A program made the translations under genes and the position numbers. DNA of 64,000 bases from Moesziomyces globuligerus (Eukaryota > Basidiomycota > Ustilaginomycetes > Ustilaginales > Ustilaginaceae), in NCBI GenBank assembly GCA_030849465.1, contig JARVLF010000015.1, positions 1,860,001 through 1,924,000 of the forward strand. Direction: 5' to 3'. Position 1 is the first letter of the stretch; the number at the start of each line of letters is the position of its first letter. Shown in pieces: positions 61,843 to 64,000 of this stretch. The notes under the pieces were generated by a model. The model had not been told where the DNA came from. It ran no database searches and was given only the letters and a program-made list of their open reading frames with translations.

Positions 61843-62236
61843 AGCGACGATCCTTGTAGCAGTGCGCTAGTGGTGGAGATAGCCTGGCGCCGAGGGTGGG
61901 TGAAGGATGAGCAGGTGTGTAGAAGGAGGAGAAGCCCGGGGTTGCTGCGCAGTTGAGGGGTCGAGCATGCTGAGCTCCAGGTGGGGTGGAGGAAAGCTCG
62001 GGTCCAGAGTGTCGAACTTGGGCAAATTTCATGGAACTCGGAAATGAAACCCAGGCTGGGGCGAGAAGAACGGTGCAGCTCACCTGTAACCTTCGACACT
62101 ACTCGCTGCTGCTTGCTCCCAACCGCATACGCTCGGCCTTACTGCAGACCCGACGTCCGCACAGGGCACTAGCTGCCTGAGGACTGAGCGCACTCGGCAC
62201 AGCTCGTCCTTGGGCTGCCCCGTCTCGATCACGGCC
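61843..62236. promoter_or_regulatory. Shared divergent promoter of SLT11 and the ERI1-like gene
   Basis: 394 bp separate the two start codons. No defined site is recognised. Confidence 0.5.
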
Positions 62237-63496
62237 ATGGCATCCTCGCTCACCGTCGACGAGCTCCGCTCCCGCCTCCACCAGCTCGGCCTCGACACCA
62301 AGGGCAAGAAAGCCGACCTCCGACTGCGACTGAAAAGGGCGCTGCGCAACGTCGACAGCGCTTCAGCCGCATCGCACGACGTCGAAGACGCCGAGGGAGA
62401 GTGGGAGCCCGAATTCGATTCGTTCCTCGTGTTGGATGTAGAGGCGACGTGCGAATCGACGCGCAAGTACCGCAACCTCGAACACGGCTTCGAGACAGGA
62501 TGCTTTCAATACCCCAACGAGATCATCGAGCTTCCCGTCGTGCTGCTGCGCTGGAACGGCGAAACGCGCACGCTCGACACGGCAGGTGTCTTCCACACGT
62601 ACGTGCGGCCGACCTTTCGCCCCCGGCTCACGCGGTTCTGCCGCGACCTCACGGGCGTCACGCAGGCGCAGATCGATGCAGCTCCTGTGTGGAACGACGT
62701 GGTGAGAAGTCTGCACCGCTTCCTCGCTGCGCACGACCTGGTCGAAGATGCACCCGCGGGAAAGGGTAGCATCCACAATGTGCGGCTGCGTCGCGGCGTA
62801 GCCTGGATCAGCCATGGCCCCGCCGACCTGCGCGACTTTGTCATCAAACAGTGCTGGATCTCGTCCCGACCGCGCGACCGCGACCTTGGTGCGCCGCCCG
62901 TCTTCCTCCGCGGGCCGCTGATCGATATCCGCAAGGGCATCGCCAGCCTCTTCAAGTGGGAGCAGGAGCTCAAGGCGGACCAATCGCGCGCGCTCGCCTC
63001 GCGCTCCACGCCGCAGCTCGAGTTTGGCGGCGACGACGGATTCCAGGTCATCACCACACCCGCGAGCACCACACCGCCACTGGCGAGGGAGGACGTGCGC
63101 TCGACCGGGCTGTCTCCGCACGATCAGAGTCTGGCGGGCTTGCTGGACCTGCTCAACATCGGACCGTTCCAGGGCCGGCAGCACTGCGGCATGGACGATA
63201 CCCTCAATATCGCCCGCCTCGCAGTCGAGCTAGCTAGACGCATCAAACTCGCCTCCAAGGGGACCAAGCTGCTCCTGTCCAAGAGCTACGAGACGGTCGA
63301 GGGCAACCTCGAGGCTAGTGCAGAGATGTTGGAGCTCGACAACCGCACACAGGCCAAGAGAGCAGCGCAGATGGAGAAGCTCTCACTTCGACCAAACGTT
63401 CGTCTGGATGGGTTCCACAAGCGCTTCTTCTGGATGGGAAAGACCACCGGCGAGATTCGCTGGCCCTTCCCGCAGGAAGTCGACGATGCTACGTAG
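62237..63496 (+). CDS. ERI1: ERI1-like 3'-5' exoribonuclease with SAP domain
   Basis: Single-exon gene of 419 residues. A SAP motif is at 3-37 (LTVDELRSRLHQLGLDTKG). The DEDDh exonuclease follows with D67 and E69 in FLVLDVEATCES, NEIIELPVVLLRW, the YVRPTFRPRL strand, DLTGVTQAQIDAAP, D197 in GPADLRDF and H316 with D321 in HCGMDDTLNIARLA. The catalytic set D, E, D, H, D and the H-x4-D spacing match human ERI1. About 60 extra residues (Ser/Thr/Pro-rich, near 255-300) lie between D197 and H316. ERI1 trims histone mRNA stem-loops, 5.8S rRNA and, where RNAi exists, siRNA. Which of these it does here cannot be told. The start is the first ATG in the frame. Confidence 0.92.
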   Translation: MASSLTVDELRSRLHQLGLDTKGKKADLRLRLKRALRNVDSASAASHDVEDAEGEWEPEFDSFLVLDVEATCESTRKYRNLEHGFETGCFQYPNEIIELPVVLLRWNGETRTLDTAGVFHTYVRPTFRPRLTRFCRDLTGVTQAQIDAAPVWNDVVRSLHRFLAAHDLVEDAPAGKGSIHNVRLRRGVAWISHGPADLRDFVIKQCWISSRPRDRDLGAPPVFLRGPLIDIRKGIASLFKWEQELKADQSRALASRSTPQLEFGGDDGFQVITTPASTTPPLAREDVRSTGLSPHDQSLAGLLDLLNIGPFQGRQHCGMDDTLNIARLAVELARRIKLASKGTKLLLSKSYETVEGNLEASAEMLELDNRTQAKRAAQMEKLSLRPNVRLDGFHKRFFWMGKTTGEIRWPFPQEVDDAT

Positions 63497-64000
63497 CTTC
63501 TCTAGCAGCCAACCGCGAGCAGCCGCTCAGCGGCTGTCACCGCACTTGACTTATCTGTACCCTTAGTAGAGGACGTGGATTAATGGACATGGATCTCTGG
63601 AATGGAGGCATCGATATGGCGATCACTGCCGCAATAGTTGAGTCACGTCCTTCAGAGTCAGGCAGCATCTTCCTCGTCATGTCACCATGAGATTGTGGCA
63701 CGATCAAGGACTGACCAGCGGTCTGAGGCTATCTGACACCACGTCTAAAGAGGGCTCTGAGGTGGAGAGGGATGGACGAAAATTAATTGTTAGGTCGTAG
63801 AGTTGCAAGCACGTGACTTGATTGATCTCAGGTTGGAGAAGGGTGGATCCACCATCTCCAGGCTCTCGCGCCTCTACCTCTTTTGACAGCACGTCCTGCA
63901 CCCGCACACATCCTTCGCTCGGCGCACGTAAAGGTTGGTCTCCCGCACGACGCTTCGGCACCCTCTTGCTGCTCTGCTCTTCCTTACTGACGCTTCAAAG
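63497..64000. other. Right-edge sequence without a recognisable gene
   Basis: 3' region of the ERI1-like gene and up to 500 bp beyond it. Short open frames only, and the last 100 bp are pyrimidine-rich on the plus strand, possibly the leader of a gene outside the window. Confidence 0.45.

Overview
This 64 kb window is nuclear DNA of a GC-rich fungus, most likely a smut fungus (Ustilaginomycotina, Ustilaginales). The reasons are: most genes are single long exons; the introns are mostly 73-126 nt, with GTAAGT-type donors and CTGAC/CTAAC branch sites; single-copy eukaryotic genes are packed on both strands with no operons; a 5S rRNA gene of basidiomycete type lies alone between protein genes; and a tRNA-His carries an intron. 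I see no transposon, virus, CRISPR array, secondary-metabolite cluster or other accessory island.

Layout. 1-1509: 5' end of a Ser/Pro-rich gene (minus) that runs off the left edge. 1510-6415: almost 5 kb with no credible gene. 6416-8579: CSN6 (six exons, minus) head to head with a 78-residue CENP-W-like histone-fold gene (plus). 8987-14853: a very large disordered coiled-coil protein (minus) whose start codon probably sits in a separate tiny coding exon. 16791-19811: F-BAR/RhoGAP protein (minus). 20322-20439: 5S rRNA (minus). 20870-21847: cytochrome b5 reductase. 22118-23668: senescence-domain protein. 24723-25537: five-exon E2 ubiquitin-conjugating enzyme. 25893-26771: MCP1-like membrane protein. 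26853-28679: RNase H-fold protein without catalytic residues. 29044-30222: PRISE-type reductase. 30716-32842: APC8/Cdc23. 33479-33592: tRNA-His with intron.

The right half holds RPS6 and RPS13 head to head (34478-38050), an arrestin-like protein (38530-41175), RAD7 (43057-44988), an Lsb3/Ysc84 protein (45403-47028), a membrane-anchored GH9 glucanase (47441-49237), ARL2 (50184-50801) convergent with six-exon PIG-U (50899-52953), TFB3/MAT1 (54605-55813), a 75-residue hydrophilic protein (55913-56228), an AMPK beta subunit (57803-60505), the splicing factor SLT11 (60713-61842) and an ERI1-like exonuclease (62237-63496).

The genes are mainly housekeeping: ubiquitin and cell-cycle control (CSN6, E2, APC8, TFB3, CENP-W), membrane traffic, polarity and actin (RhoGAP, Lsb3, ARL2, arrestin), RNA work (SLT11, ERI1, 5S, tRNA-His, RPS6, RPS13), DNA repair (RAD7) and lipid or GPI metabolism (CBR1, PIG-U, MCP1). 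They are not a pathway cluster. I found no clear new multi-gene system. The observations most worth following are the RNase H-fold protein with all four catalytic acids replaced, the start region of the 1877-residue protein, its SKIP motif, the CENP-W gene, the 75-residue protein and the membrane-tethered GH9 enzyme.
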